In this document: in pieces, positions 12,118-25,316 of the stretch | How the letters are laid out: every line of letters begins with the position of its first letter | Numbering within the stretch: position 1 is the first letter of the stretch | From: Gautieria morchelliformis | Taxonomy: Eukaryota > Basidiomycota > Agaricomycetes > Gomphales > Gomphaceae | Length of the DNA stretch: 64,000 nucleotides | NCBI GenBank assembly: GCA_015179125.1 | Contig: WHVA01000019.1 | Location: 426,276 to 490,275 of the forward strand | Direction: 5' to 3' | The notes under the pieces: generated by a model | What the model saw: the letters and a program-made list of their open reading frames with translations, nothing else | Told to the model about the DNA's origin: nothing | The model's database searches: none | Program-made: the position numbers and the translations under genes

Positions 12118-13012
12118 CCTGCTCCAGACAAGGTGGCGCGGTCGATGAGGATGGATTCAAGTGGAGAGGGATGAGTAATGGGGTTTCAAATGTAGGATGG
12201 GACCAGTAACAGAGGATTTAATTGGTCAGGTAAAGGTAAGACATCATTAGAGAGGGTGCCCAGTTGCTTAGATTGCACGAGGGTCGTTCGCATGTCAGCA
12301 CTTTTAGACGCCTCCATTCTCATCGCTTAGTCGCAGTGATGACGTCAGAACCCATACGTAGTCATAACGACCTTTCCTAAACTAGCGCAAAAGCCGGGGA
12401 TATCAAAATATCTTAGCTCTAAGGGCAAACCAGCTTCTGATCAAGTATGGGTAGATTATCCAGTCTACACAGGAATGATAGTATTACCGATAACCGGGTA
12501 CGTGTTCCTCTTCTAACAACCCAACTTCCCAACTTGTACCGAAGACATAAATGGGTGATAAAATAGTACTAATTTCACCGTCCGATGGTGCTTTCACCAG
12601 CCAGCATGCTTACAGAACCGACGCCATTGACGTGGTGGTGATAAGACTTTGCGCAGCTTTCTTAGAGCAATCATACCAATCAGTTTCCCTGATTGACATA
12701 TCGTATATTACATAAATGGGCGCTCACGACAGATAAGATATATTCGCCTGAATGACCTCACGTGGCGCTGCAATCTACCCCCAGAAACTTTCCTTCAAGA
12801 AACGGTCGGTGTATCTATTGTCCCTTGGCTGCTGATACAGAACCCGTGGTTATACTGATCGAGAAGATGGGTGTTTCTGAGAGGCTGTGAAGAGCTCTTG
12901 AACGTGAAAAACGAGCGGAGCTAGTCGGGACTGGCGCACGATACCGTTCCCGTTCACACGGCAAGCTAAGTGTTCCTTATCAGGACCGTGTGCGTGCTTG
13001 CTGTGAACCACC
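12118..13012. other. Divergent intergenic region
   Basis: This 0.9-kb spacer separates two divergently transcribed genes, the DsbA-like gene on minus and the isochorismatase-like gene on plus, so it should contain both promoters. No clear TATA box or repeat stands out. Confidence 0.45.
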
Positions 13013-14146
13013 ATGGCCCCTCCCCGTCCCCGTGTTGAGGAACCTCAAACATTCGGCAACGTGAAGAGTGGCTCCTTTTGGGTGGAGTACCCATCGGGTC
13101 TCGTCGACTTGACGTGCGCAAATCCATTAGAGTCCGATGGCATGCCAGTCAACCCGCCTCAAAAATCCCTGGGGCAGCTGGACATCGCGGTGGAAGGAGA
13201 CAGGATGATCCGTGTTGACGTGACCAAGACAGCTATTGTCATTGTTGACATGCAGAAGTGAATCTCTACCGTCAACCACTCCGTGACCTGCTGACATCCA
13301 AGCATCGTTATATAACAGCTTCTTCCTTCATCCAGAGCTCAGAGTCTATCCACTTGGCCTTGCATGCGTTGACCCTCTGTTGAAGGTGGTGCCCGGGCTG
13401 CGCAGCGCGGGTGCACGTATCATTTGGCTGTCAGTTCGTCCAAGCTTTGGTTGTCACAGTAATTAAGCAAGATACTAGGAACTGGGGTTTGACGCCTACC
13501 GAGCTCACGACGATTCCGCCTGCCCTTGCCCGTTCATTTACGAAGGACAAAAGAGGCGGCTTCGGGTCGGATCTCGGTGCTGGTTGGGGCCCTCTTCTCA
13601 TGCGTGGGGCTCGTAATTCGGATTTATATGGGCCGCTACAGAATGAGTGGATCAAGGGAAGAGAGGCGGGGACAGATGTGTGGATTCATAAGAATCGGCG
13701 CGTTTGTTTATTATATCGCGCGGCTGTAACCTGAGTATAGAGGTTATAGCATGGGGGATTGTGGGGCTCAGGAACTGCCCTCGATTTATATCTGAAGGAA
13801 GAGGGACTCAAAACGCTTCTATTTTCGGGGGTTAATACCGATCAGGTATGCTTTCTGCGGTCCGCTATCCAGCAGAAGGCTCTAACCTGGCCGTATCCCA
13901 GTGTGTCCTCGGAACAATGGTAGACGCGTACTTTAATGGGTACGATGTTGTCGTGGTCAAAGACACGACTGCAACGCCTTCCCCGGAAGGTCTCTCAAAC
14001 GTGTTACACAACTCTGAACGTGTGCGTCACGCCTCGTTCGTTGAACCTTGATACTAACATTTCTGTTCTATTTCGCTCAGACCTATGGATTTGTCACTGA
14101 CAGCGAGCGACTTATGCAGGCAATTGAGACGAAGCACGCAGAATAA
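13013..14146 (+). CDS. Isochorismatase-like cysteine hydrolase, 286 aa
   Basis: Six exons: 13013-13257, 13319-13429, 13479-13701, 13750-13845, 13902-14021 and 14081-14146. All junctions keep frame. Splicing restores the family core: IVIVDMQ joined to NFFLHP (catalytic Asp), the HKNR segment with the candidate catalytic Lys, GLWGSGTALD, and LLFSGVNTDQ joined to CVLGT with the nucleophile Cys. The late TYGFVTDSERL segment is also typical. Family members hydrolyse amides, vinyl ethers or related bonds; this one's substrate cannot be read from sequence. No targeting peptide is evident. The last donor, GTGCGT, was chosen because it keeps phase 0. The gene looks intact. Confidence 0.88.
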
Positions 14147-15823
14147 GCAGCTCACGGGAAGAATATTGACTCCCCCATAGCATCTGAAGTCGTTTACCAA
14201 GTATGCGTAGGAATGTCAGCGTGTTCAAATCGGTTAAAAAGTAGATGTGCCGGTGAATGGCCATGACTTTCACGCCGTCTGACACCTCCCAGTGGCCACG
14301 TACTGCCCATGCTGTATGGTACCTACTAACACGGTTACCTCTAGACTGTATCATAAGACTATTTTTATGCATGACATCTTCAACGTCTAGTTTGCCCGTC
14401 CACGCTTACGCGTATCTTCAAGTAAAGCCAAGAAGTCGAATGTCGAGTCAGACACCGCTTTGCGGAACTACTAGCAGCCTCACCAAGAGAATAGAAGTTT
14501 GCCATGAGGGGAATTTCTTACCTCAAATGCATAGGCTTCTGGCTAGAAGACGGCAGCTGTGTCGAGTTGCGAGGACTGCTCTGAAGGGGGAGACACCCCG
14601 ACAGCACTAGTCTGCTGCTTGGAGATTATGAGCGCGAACCAGAGACTTTTGGTTTTCTGGGCGTCGTTCCTGAAACGGGACCCTTGGTGATGGGCCACCC
14701 ACGTCTGGTGGATTGAGGCGACGTTAGCTAGCCGTTCCATTCCTTGTGTGAGCCATAAGTCAGCTTCACTAAGATCTCCCGTGATGAAGGGAGAGACTAC
14801 TTTGTTCGCGGTCTTCTATCTCTGCTTTCGCGGCCTTTGTTTTCTAGCTTAGCGGCCTGTGGTTCATGAACTAGTCAGAAGCGGGCATACAACGAATTGA
14901 ACTAACCTTTGCCTCGCCTTTGGCCGGCTGGGAGGGTATTGCTTAGTTATGTAGAGTCGTTAGGCATTGATATAGACACACCATGAGGATGGACTCAAGC
15001 ATATTGTACCGGACTCGGCGCAGCAAGGCAAAGAAGGACGACTCCCCACCAATGGCGCTGAAGTCCGGCCAACGCCAGAACCCTTTCGTTACTACACACG
15101 TGTGACTCATGCTGTTTGGTTGGAGAAAGGACCGCGCTTTCTATCCTGCGTTCCGGCGACTGGACACACGCGTCGGTACTCGTTACTAAAGTATCCGATC
15201 ATGTCAGTAAAGTGTAGTCTGAACTCTGAAGTTGGTCAGAGCCCAGACGAGAGACAGTATTCACAGGTGCCATAGAGTCGGTGTTGATCGATCACCAATG
15301 ACACGATATGAAGAACACTGGAATTTCTTTCCCACAAGACCCGGCTGACATTTGGCGGCTAAGAATCCGGAGCAAGACAGACTATCATTGAGGTACGACT
15401 CGGAAACGATACTCAGATTTCAAGTACAATTCCAGGGATACTCTGGAGGCTGTATGGAACACGGAGGACTCGAGGCGACACGAGTTAACATGTTGCACTG
15501 GCAGCTAAACACCCCGGACCAGAGCAGTAGTTCTTCTAAACCGTAAGTTACAATTCACCACTCTATAGATTATGGCCACGGCCCCACAATACCAGCCCCC
15601 TGTCTATCGTTTGAGAATCGAGGGTGGGGCGGGAATCTACTTGCTGAACGTGATGGCATCACTCGTGGTGTTCCCTAGATTCCATCATGACCCTACTGCA
15701 AATACTTCTGGTCAGACGCGAGTTGTGATGGCCACCCACCACTACAAAACATGGTGATACTTCCTTGAAGCTATTATCTCAATCTCAAATCAACCTAGAC
15801 GATCTCGCTATGAGCTTTCCAGA
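14147..15823. other. Intergenic, no gene seen
   Basis: Short plus-strand ORFs (15352-15546 and 15572-15757) cannot be joined into anything recognisable. No repeats were noticed. The 3' part should include the promoter of the FAD oxidoreductase gene. Confidence 0.4.
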
Positions 15824-17944
15824 ATGACGATATTCGCTTTGCTAATCGTATTCCTCGCGCTTGCTTTCGTCTGCAATGCTATATCCACCATTGTCAGGAA
15901 GTATCTTCGAACTACTTTGACTGCAATGTATGACATTCCCTCGCTTGGCGTTCTCAGAAGTAAAGACCTTAGAATTAGTGGGACGGCTGTCGTCTGCGGT
16001 GGCAGGTACGTCACCTTATAACGCCTCTGTTAATGAGCTCAAGGTTTGTGCATTGCAGCATTGCGGGGTTACTTAGTGCTCGAGTGTGCGCTGATCACTT
16101 CGAGAGTGTCGTTATGGTTGAACCAGAAGAATCGGTCACGAGGCTGGATGACGACCACCATGGCGAGAAGTCTACCTTGGTTGTTCAAAAGCGATCACGC
16201 GTTCCTCAGTACACCTCATTCCACACGTATCAGTCATTCATGACGCTTGCTGTCCGAAAATTGTTTCCAAACTTTGACCAAGAGGTTGTCAAAACAGGTG
16301 CCAGGTGTGCACCATCAGCTTTACATCTGATTGACACTAAAGCGATTGTGTTAGAGTCATATCTGCAGACTACAAGTTGCATGTTGCTGGTGTCCCTATT
16401 GAGGCACCCTGGCACCAGTATACGGCCAACAATTTCCCAACGATCACGAGTCTAACAAGGGCTGGATTGGAGACATTTATTCGACGATTGGTACTGGCGA
16501 CTTGCCCCAATGTTAAATATGTGCCAGGGGCCGTTATCGCGCTCGTTAGATCAGAGTCGTCAGCTGACGCTATCGATTCGGTGCGCGTTCGTTCTCGTGA
16601 AGGTGAAGAGAGCAACATCCTGGCTACGCTTGTCATTGGTAAGATTTTTGCCATGACTTTCTCCTGAACTCACGCTTAACTTCCAAACCAAAGATTGTAC
16701 CGGACCTGCGCGATGCGGATTTAGGTGGCTCCAAGATCCTTCCTTCACATCGACTACTGGAACCGAGCAGCAAGTATCTCCCTTGCCACTCGAGGCCCTC
16801 AAACACACTTATGACCCCAAAATGGCGTATACCACATGCGCATTCGACGTGCCTCCGGCCCTTATGCCGCCCATAAAAGCTCTCCGTTTTCCTGAGGAGT
16901 TCGAAGCCGCAGGGTTTCTGTATGTCAACACCGCTGACCCCAGTACGGACAGCCGAAACGTGATTATCGCACTGAAAGGGAAACGCTCCGGTGCGTCCCG
17001 CCTACAACCGTTGGTTGTATTTAACTGACTGTGAAAATAGTCCAATTTGTTTGTGGAGGGTGGGATGTGCGCGAACGGATGACCAGTATAGACGATATCA
17101 AGAAATTCCTTTCTGAGATGGTAGTATTACATCCTTTCCCCGATTGGATCTTTCGACTGCTTGGGTTATTTGAAGAAGAGCAAGTACCATCCACTTACGT
17201 GTATGCCCGCTGTCGTGCGTTCATTCTCATTATTTTTGAACGAACCCTACTAACACATCGTGCAGCGCCGTCGGTATACATCCAATTCCATCTTGCTAAG
17301 AACATCCCTCCCAACTTCATCGCGATCGGGGACTCTGTCCTGAATCTCAATCCAGTCCGAGGGTAAGAGCTGTCATTTAGTTTCGGAGTATCTGCTAAAT
17401 ATCCTGCATGCCCCCTTAGGCATGGGTGTACTAAAGCATGCGTCGAGGCCGTGACCCTAAACGGCTTGCTGGTAAAATGCGCTGCTACTCCTACCGGCAA
17501 CACTAAGGGCACTGGAAATCTACTTCCCAAAGACTTCAGTCGAAACTTCTTCCATTTACAGGCAAAGCGCACAGGCGCTCTCTGGTCAGTGACTTCTCAC
17601 TTCGGTCTGTAGCAGCGCTGCTTCGGCTGATCATACTGATTTTAGGGACACTTATAAGTCCGAGGACTACGCGTGGAAGACTACGACACCCGCTAAAGGC
17701 GATAGCCTTCATACCGGTGCCTGGAGACGTGCATATGGAAAAGCTCTTCTTCAACTCGCGACAAAGGTCATCATCTATATATTCAGTTCGGAGGAGATTT
17801 GACGATGTTATGGTCCAGGATCGAGATGTATCTGCGGTGTTGTGGCACGCGGCCAATTGGTTGACACCTTCAACCGATCAATTTTCACCGATAATTATCT
17901 TGAAGCTTGCGTGGATGCAGGTGCCAGGTTGCTTCGGGCTGTAA
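15824..17944 (+). CDS. FAD-dependent oxidoreductase (monooxygenase/epoxidase-like), 555 aa
   Basis: Nine exons: 15824-16005, 16059-16297, 16369-16638, 16694-16990, 17041-17211, 17266-17362, 17420-17584, 17646-17766 and 17819-17944. The total is 1668 nt and all joins are in frame. The protein opens with a hydrophobic segment (MTIFALLIVFLALAF), probably a membrane anchor. A Rossmann dinucleotide fold follows, formed across intron 1 (AVVCGG then SIAGLLSARV, ending in MVEPE). DCTGPA is present, and the second FAD motif IAIGDSVLNLNPVRG is characteristic of flavin hydroxylases and squalene-epoxidase-like proteins. The join 16297/16369 is the least certain because its donor GTGCCA is weak. Substrate is unknown. 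No other secondary-metabolism genes are adjacent, so a pathway role is not supported. Confidence 0.82.
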
Positions 17945-19655
17945 GTGCGTCATGCATGTGGTTGTGGTTTATCGGTAATCCTGTTGGAATTCCGCTGTCA
18001 GCGAGTCCTTTACAGAGTCGTACAGCAATGAATATCAGTAATAGTTTGGTCAATACAGAACCGCAGCAGTGTCTGCCCTAAATCCAAGGTTGTAAGCGTA
18101 AGCATCAGCGGGAGCGTTATCCTTCTAGGAACTCCCTTTACTCTTAGATGTTTATCTGCTCATACCGAGTGACTTCTCCGAACAGCAGTCAATTGTGAAC
18201 CTTCCATGTTATAGCGATGTTAACCCTAGCTGTTTCACTACTATTGTGCGAAGAAGTTCCAACTGACACAGTTGTGTTGGTGGGTAACCCGGTACCGCGG
18301 TATGCAGAGTATGGTTCAGTTCGATAATCTGCGTCGCTGCCTTATGTAAATACATGAGTTGCTAGTCTAATTATAATTATGACCTTTGTTTTGCAGAGAA
18401 CAAGGAGATCCTTGTTCTTTACTGCGCTCCTTGTCCTCTCTATTCCTTATGTAAGTACCTCCCAAAAAACAAGGCAAACCATAATCGAAACCATAGACCA
18501 CACAAATACACCATGCTAGTTTCAGCAGACACCTGTTGTCTCGGTCTCGCACCGTAAAACACAAGATCTATGAGGATCTGCGAGCCACGGCACGAGCCGC
18601 GTGATTGCTCATTTTGGCTTTAAGCTCCGGTCGAATGTCATGTGACTGAGACATTGCCAAATCAGGAAGTCACGTCCATTGGCGGTGGGATCAAGCTATC
18701 GCAGCTTGTCCTTCCTTGTACTTATTTGCAATCCTTTTTGTTCTTCCACAGGAGGCAGCCCATCATGGAGAAATAATACATTCAAAATAAGCATTACATA
18801 CCTCAGAAATCATCGCTGTCTAAGACATACTAAAGCTCAGCATCATCACATGCCCACATGAACACAAATATTCTGTCAGCAACTGGCACTAGGGTCCGCT
18901 ACGCTTCCCGTCACCAGCATGAACTAGTCATCATTCTCAAATGTCACAAGCACCAGCCGTAAATATCTGCAGCGTACAGCCCACTGACTCGCAACCCGGC
19001 CCTTTATAGAATAATATATAGCGCTGAGTAATCGCACGCTACTCCCATCCCCAACCCCTTGTACTAGAATCGAACCAATCTCTATAATCGTTTGACTTAC
19101 TTATTAGATTGAGAACGACTTCTAATCGTTACCATAGCGAGACGGGGTTCGAGAATCGAGTCTACCCCTTGTACTAAGTGCGTGAGAATTGGTTGGGGTC
19201 ACGTGCGTGGGTGCGGGACCGCACTTGCAGGACAGCACCACCAAGCTTCGCGCGGAAAATCAACGTAATGCCCTCGACATGGGCTGTGGCGGATGCTACG
19301 CGACATGGGCAACATGTGCCGCTACTTCTCGTCCTGGAGCAGCTGCACACTGTGTGGGGGCGGCAGCCGATGAATGGGTCTGCAGAACCGAAAAGCGGCA
19401 AACCGCGTGGGGGATATGTACCTTGACCCTTGCTTGCGGTGATGCTATGGGCGCGGCAACGGATCCACGAGACTTGCCCATGGAGCTCACTCACTGCAAG
19501 GCACGACATGATCTGCAGCTGCGTTGCCTCTCAGACACGGACCAGCTGCGTGTACGAACGAACGAGTACCTACGCGACGCGCGCTTCAACGGGACGCCGG
19601 GAATACGTGGGAGCTTTACGCTTCGATCTGAGTGCCGTGGGAATGCCATGTCTTC
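17945..19655. other. Intergenic with an old copia-LTR relic
   Basis: No gene is recognised. A 12-bp direct repeat (CCCCTTGTACTA) occurs near 19057 and 19166. The LTR relic at about 18325-18470 is listed separately. Confidence 0.45.
18325..18470 (-). mobile_element. Degenerate LTR fragment related to the copia LTR at 39045-39549
   Basis: Both places share GTCGCTGCCTTAT, an A/T-rich TAATTATAAT stretch and a C/T-rich tract in the same order and orientation. Similarity is patchy, so I treat this as a relic and give no boundaries with confidence. Confidence 0.4.
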
Positions 19656-19662
19656 TATAAAA
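19656..19662 (+). promoter_or_regulatory. TATA box of the NLR gene
   Basis: TATAAAA lies 68 bp upstream of the ATG at 19724, followed by a CT-rich leader. The spacing is normal for a fungal promoter. Confidence 0.6.
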
Positions 19663-19723
19663 GGTCCGAAGTGCCATGCGGCGCCTCTCATTGTCTTTTT
19701 CCCCCTACCACCCACCTAGAACG

Positions 19724-22700
19724 ATGAGCAACGTTAAGGCCACCGTGACTGCACGGTAAGTCAAGATCACTATTCTCTAGTGAGCCAGCTGTTCACTCTC
19801 CACCCCGAAGTATTCCCGCAGCAATCAAAGTTGCAGGAAAGGGTCTTTCATTTGCACTATCTACTGTATGCTGACTCTTGACGGTCGACCACAGACTTGA
19901 AATACAATCACCATCCCAATATCGAACAGGTCGGCATACGTCCTGGCAAATATTACGTGAAACTCTTTGTCGATGAGGCTGCCAAGAAGACTGCCGTAGC
20001 TGCGAGAGGCAATACTGCCTCATGGGATGCGTCGTTCTATTTGTGCGTTTAATTCCAGTGTTATCTTCACGTAGATCTTAAATCCATGCCCAGCAACGAC
20101 TTGAATGAGGGTTCCGTATTAGGCGTCGAAGTCTATAGTCATCACACATTTGGTAGTGATAAGTACATTGGCGGTACGAAGGAACGGATTGAGTTACTGC
20201 TTGAGAAAGGAGCAACAGGAGGTCAGTGCTCGTCGCTCAACGACTGAATGCACACATAATCATCGAAATCAGGGGCCGTTCCTCTCAAACTGCGTAAATA
20301 CGATGAGGCAGGGAACATGCATGAGGGTCAGACCCTAGAGTTCAACATTACGTCTTTCGGGACACCCGACGAGGCGCAGGAATGCCAGTTGAAAGAAGCA
20401 GTCAGCGAAGTGAAAGCGGTCGATAGTATGAACCCCGCGCCGTCCAGAATTATTAAAGCAGGGAAAGTGGTCGACGGCATCAGTTCCGCCAATAGTACTT
20501 TCATCCCGAAAATGGCGGATTGGGATCCACTCCTGGACAAGATCGAGCGGTTTACCGAGATCGTGGATTGGATCTCCGAGGTATGGTTCAAACGTCGGCG
20601 GTCTCCCAGGTCATCTTACGTACACGGTTTGCTTGATTCCAGGTCCATCCTTACGTGAAAACGGCATGGTCTATCCTGTCTAGTGTGCCAAAGGTAGATC
20701 TATCCCATGTACCAGCTGAGTTGACCTATCTGACGTCTGGCCCAGACCATCATTGCTCAGAGGGACCGGGACAATAGCATCAATGAGCTGGCAAAAATTA
20801 TTGGCGACACCTATGCATTAATCCTTCAGGCAGAGTCGTTGAAGAAAATTGAATCGCAAAAGCCAATTATCATATCCTTGGCGCAGCAGACGTTAGAGTG
20901 CAGCTATTTTATGCGCGCATACGCAAAAAACAAGGGTTTTTGTATGTTGGGCCCACCGTCAAGTGGACATAGCTGATGATCTTTGTTCAGGGAAAAGAAC
21001 CGCGAAAAATCTAGTGTCGGATGTCGACAGCAAGGTCAAAAAGTACCAGGAATCTTTCATCAACCTCAAGTTGGAGTTACAGCAACATGCCACGATTCAT
21101 ACTGAAATCACTATACAACGTGTTCTGGATGCCGTCGGCGACATCCGTGAGTTTTCTGGTTTGAGGCCTTTCCCGAGCCTAATACACCTTGCAACCAGCT
21201 GGGGGACCTCTGCTGCGTGAAATGCCCTACGCAGACGGTGCTAGCTACAATCAAGATAAAGGATGTCTTCGGGATACTCGGGAGACACTTATTGCAGAGA
21301 TCTGGGATTGGGCCAACCTGGATAGCGAGGACACCCCACGCATATTTTCTTGAACGATGTTGCGGGTGCCGGCAAGTCTGCCATCGCCCACGAGGTCGCT
21401 AAACGATTTGACAAGGCCAAACTTCTCGGGTCGTCGTACTTTTTTGACCGCGAGAATCAGGTACAGCGATCGCCCGGCAATGTCTTTAGCACCATTGCTC
21501 GTGATCTGGCTGATCTGGATCCAGAAAGAAAGGCATCGTTGCTGAAAGTGGTCGGGGAGCAGACTGCACTTCGGACGAGATGTGTACCTTCTGAGCAGTT
21601 CCAAAAGTTCATTCTAGACACCTCCCGGGATCTAACGGCCGTTCGACCGACCGTGATCGTTATTGATGCATTGGATGAGAGCGGAGACCTGATATCTCGC
21701 AAGAGTCTCTTGTCGGTCCTGGGCAACGAAGCAGCAGAACTGCCATCTAATTTCCGTGTTCTTATCACTTCGCGTGCCGAAAAGGACATCCAGGACGCCC
21801 TCCTTGGGAAGACGCATGTGCTGTCCAGGTCCATAAAGGATATTGATCCCAACCCTGCCGATGACGTCTCTCGCTTTGTGAAAGACGAACTAGGTCACAT
21901 TACGGCCCTCGAGCGTAAATGGCCCAACAAAGGCTGGTGTCAATTATTAGTCGAGAAATCTGAAGGTCACTTTCAATGGGCATCCACGGCTTGTCGTTTT
22001 GTCAAAGGAGAGGGGAAGTATGGGCGGGATCCTGTTAACCAGCTCCAGAGACTTTTGGCCAAGAACCTTCGTGGGCTGGATCAGCTATACCTCGGGGTTC
22101 TCAAGCAGATATTCGGGGATGACAATGACTTGACGGATGATGACGATTTCAGGCATCCCTTTCACTCGGTGATGGGCTGCATGTTAACCGCCAGAGAACC
22201 ACTCTCAATGTCTGCCCTGCTGAAATTGTGCAATGAAGGTTCGGGTGCTGAGGTTCTTGATATAGTTGAACCCATGGGTGCTCTGTTGAGCCTTTCTTCT
22301 CATGAATCTGGCCCAATCAGTCTGCTGCACACGTCTTTTCGTGATTTCTTGACAGATCACAGCCGGAGTGGACCATACTACATTGACACATCATTACACC
22401 ATGACGGTCTTGCGCTCTCATCCTTGCGCGTGATGATGGAGGAACTTTGCTTCAATATTTGTCAGCTTGAAACTTCACATCTGCGCAACGACTATGTCGT
22501 CGACTTGGAGACACGGATCAAGAAGAATATATCCTCACAACTTTCCTACTCTTGCCGTTTTTGGGCGGACCATGTTCGCGCCACCACCTTTACGCCGGGT
22601 GTAGGCGGAAAGGTCAAGGAGTTCTTCGAGACTAAGCTACTCTACTGGCTTGAAGTTTTGAGTCTGATCAAGAAGGTATCCGATGCTTCAGCAGCGCTCT

Positions 22701-25316
22701 CGTCAATAATGGACTGGAGTCAGGTGAGGGCCCATGTTGTCATGTGCTCCGACGAGAGTCTAATGCACTTCAGGATAATGACATTATAGCATTCGTAACG
22801 GATAGCCGCAATTTTGTACGTGCGTTTGGGAGTGCAATCTCTCAGAGTGCTCCCCATATCTATTTGTCAGCACTCCCTTTTGCACCTGAAAGGTCGAAAA
22901 TATGCGAGGTTTACCTCCCACGATTTCCACGACTACTCCGCATCGAGACCGGGAAAGCGACGACGTGGCTACCTATTCAAACCGTTCTAGTAGGCCACAC
23001 CGGGTGGGTCGCGTCGGTGGCGTTCTCGCATGACGGCAAGCGCATCGTCTCCGGGTCTGCTGACAACCCGATCAGTGTATGGAATGCAGACACCGGGGAG
23101 CTCATTTCAGGACCATTCGAAGGCCACACCGACATAGTCACGTCGGTGGCGTTCTCGCAGGACGGCAAGCGCATCGTCTTCGGGGCTGATTACAAGACGA
23201 TCGGTGTCTGGGATGAGGACACCCGGCAGTTCATTTTAACACCATTTGAAGGCCACACAGAGTCTATCACATCGGTGGCATTCTCGCAGGACGGCAAGCG
23301 CATCGTCTTTATGTGTGACGACAAGACGATCCAGGTGTGGAATGCAGCCCCCGGGAAGGTCATTTCAGCACTATTCCAACGCCGCATCCCCTTTGTCAGG
23401 TCGGTGGCGTTCTCGCCCGACGGCAAGCGCATCGTCTCCGGGTCTGCTGACAACACGATCAGTGTATGGAATGCAGACACCGGGGAGCTCATTTCAGGAC
23501 CATTCGAAGGCCACACCGACGTTGTCTCGTCAGTGGCGTTCGCGCAGGACGGCAAGCGCATCGTCTCTGGGTCTTATGACAAGACAATCCGTGTGTGGAA
23601 TGCAGACACCGGGGAGCTCATTTCAGCACCTTTCAAAGGCCACACCAGTATCGTCTGGTCCGTGGCGTTCTCGCAGGACGGCAAGCGCATCGTCTCCGGG
23701 TCTGATGATGGGACGATCTGTGTGGGGAATGCAGACACTGGGGAGCTCATTTCAACACCATTCGAAGGCCACACCGAGGTTGTCTGCTCGGTGGCATTCT
23801 CGCAGGACGGCAAGCGCATCGTCTCCGGGTCTGATGATGAGACGATCTGTGTGTGGAATGCAGACACTGGGGAGCTCATTTCAGGACCATTCGAAGGCCA
23901 CACCGACATAGTCACATCGGTGGCATTCTCGCAGGACGGCAAGCGCATCGTCTCAAGTTCTGATGACAACACGATCCGTGTGTGGAATGCAGACACTGGG
24001 GAGCTCATTTCAGCACCCAACATCGGGTATGCCACGTCGTCGGTGGCGTGCTCGCAGGACGGCAAGCGCATCGTCTTCGGGTCTAATGACAGGACGATCC
24101 ATGTGTGGAATGCGGACAGCGGGGACGTAATTTCAACACCATTTGAAGGCCACACAGAGTCTGTCACATCGGTGGCATTCTCGCAGGACGGCAAGCGCAT
24201 CGTCTCCGGGTCTGATGATGAGACGATCTGTGTGTGGAATGCAGACACTGGGGAGCTCATTTCAGGACCATTCGAAGGCCACACCGACATAGTCACATCG
24301 GTGGCATTCTCGCAGGACGGCAAGCGCATTGTCTCAAGTTCTGATGACAACACGATCCGTGTGTGGAATGCAGACACTGGGGAGCTCATTTCAGCACCCA
24401 ACATCGGGTATGCCACGTCGTCGGTGGCGTGCTCGCAGGACGGCAAGCGCATCGTCTTCGGGTCTAATGACAGGACGATCCATGTGTGGAATGCGGACAG
24501 CGGGGACGTAATTTCAACACCATTTGAAGGCCACACAGAGTCTGTCACATCGGTGGCATTCTCGCAGGACGGCAAGCGCATCGTCTTTATGTCTGGCGAC
24601 GAGACGATCCAGGTGTGGAATGCAGACCCCGGGGAGGTCATTTCAGCACTATTCCGACGCCGCATCCCCCTTGTCAGGTCGGTGGCGTTCTCGCCCGACG
24701 GCAAGCGCATCGTCTCCGGGTCTGCTGACAACACGATCAGTGTATGGAATGCAGACACCGGGAAGCTCATTTCAGGACCATTCGGAGGCCACACCGGCGT
24801 TGTCTCGTCAGTGGCGTTCGCGCAGGACGGCAAGCGCATCGTCTCTGGGTCTTTTGACAAGACAATCCGTGTGTGGAATGCAGACACCCGGGAGCTCATT
24901 TCAGCACCTTTCAAAGGCCACACCAGTATCGTCAGGTCCGTGGCGTTCTCGCAGGACGGCAAGCGCATCGTCTCCGGGTCTGATGACCACACGATCCGTG
25001 TGTGGAATACAGTCACTGGGGATCTCGTTTCAGCACCATTCGCAGGTCAAGCACCTTGTCAGTAGCTGTTACCTTGATGATATCTGCTAATATCCTTTGC
25101 ACACCTACAGGGCTGGGGTTTCGACAAGACTCACGGCTAGAAAATGGCTGGTTACTTAACTCTCCCTCAGAACTTTTATTCTGGGTTCCACCCTGGTCTC
25201 AGTCAGGTTTGTGGTGGCCACCGAATACTGCTGTTATCGTGAAGGGGTCCACAAAGCTTGATCTCAGCCGGTTTGAGCATGGGACTTCATGGACGCAATG
25301 CAGAGGGGCCCCATGA
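19724..25316 (+). CDS. NACHT-WD40 NLR-type protein, about 1680 aa, one frameshift
   Basis: Proposed exons: 19724-19755, 19811-19865, 19930-20042, 20094-20221, 20273-20580, 20643-20693, 20746-20941, 20991-21146, 21199-22723, 22774-25045 and 25111-25316. The N-terminus looks like a C2-type beta domain (GKYYVKLFVDEA, NTASWDASFY), followed by a helical region. The NACHT domain has P-loop DVAGAGKSA near residue 400 and Walker B VIVIDALDES. The rest is 16 WD40 repeats (about 928-1610) and a conserved tail (SELLFWVPPW, LDLSRFEHGTSW). Such NLRs act in fungal non-self recognition. Every splice keeps frame except inside exon 9. At 21345-21348 the run of T is one base short, so the upstream part (MPYADGASY to EDTPRI) and the P-loop part are in different frames. 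Either a sequence error or a recent inactivation would explain this. Confidence 0.85.
22987..25045 (+). repeat. Array of 16 WD40 repeats with a 381-bp internal duplication
   Basis: Repeats are mostly 43 codons with the core SVAFSQDGKRIVSGS...VWNADTGELIS. Variation clusters in the GHT(D/E/S)xV positions and the residues just after GS. Three consecutive repeats (43+43+41 codons) at about 23790-24200 recur almost base for base at 24171-24583. Repeats 3-6 resemble 13-16. This high identity is expected from unequal exchange or gene conversion. Confidence 0.88.

Noticed and set aside
19079..19180. tRNA-like 3' half (GGGGTTCGAGAATC)
   Set aside because: The arms do not pair properly and no anticodon stem or acceptor partner is found.
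23574..25016. 480-aa minus-strand ORF over the WD40 region
   Set aside because: Antisense shadow of the repeated WD40 codons. It has no start context or splice partners and repeats with the same period.
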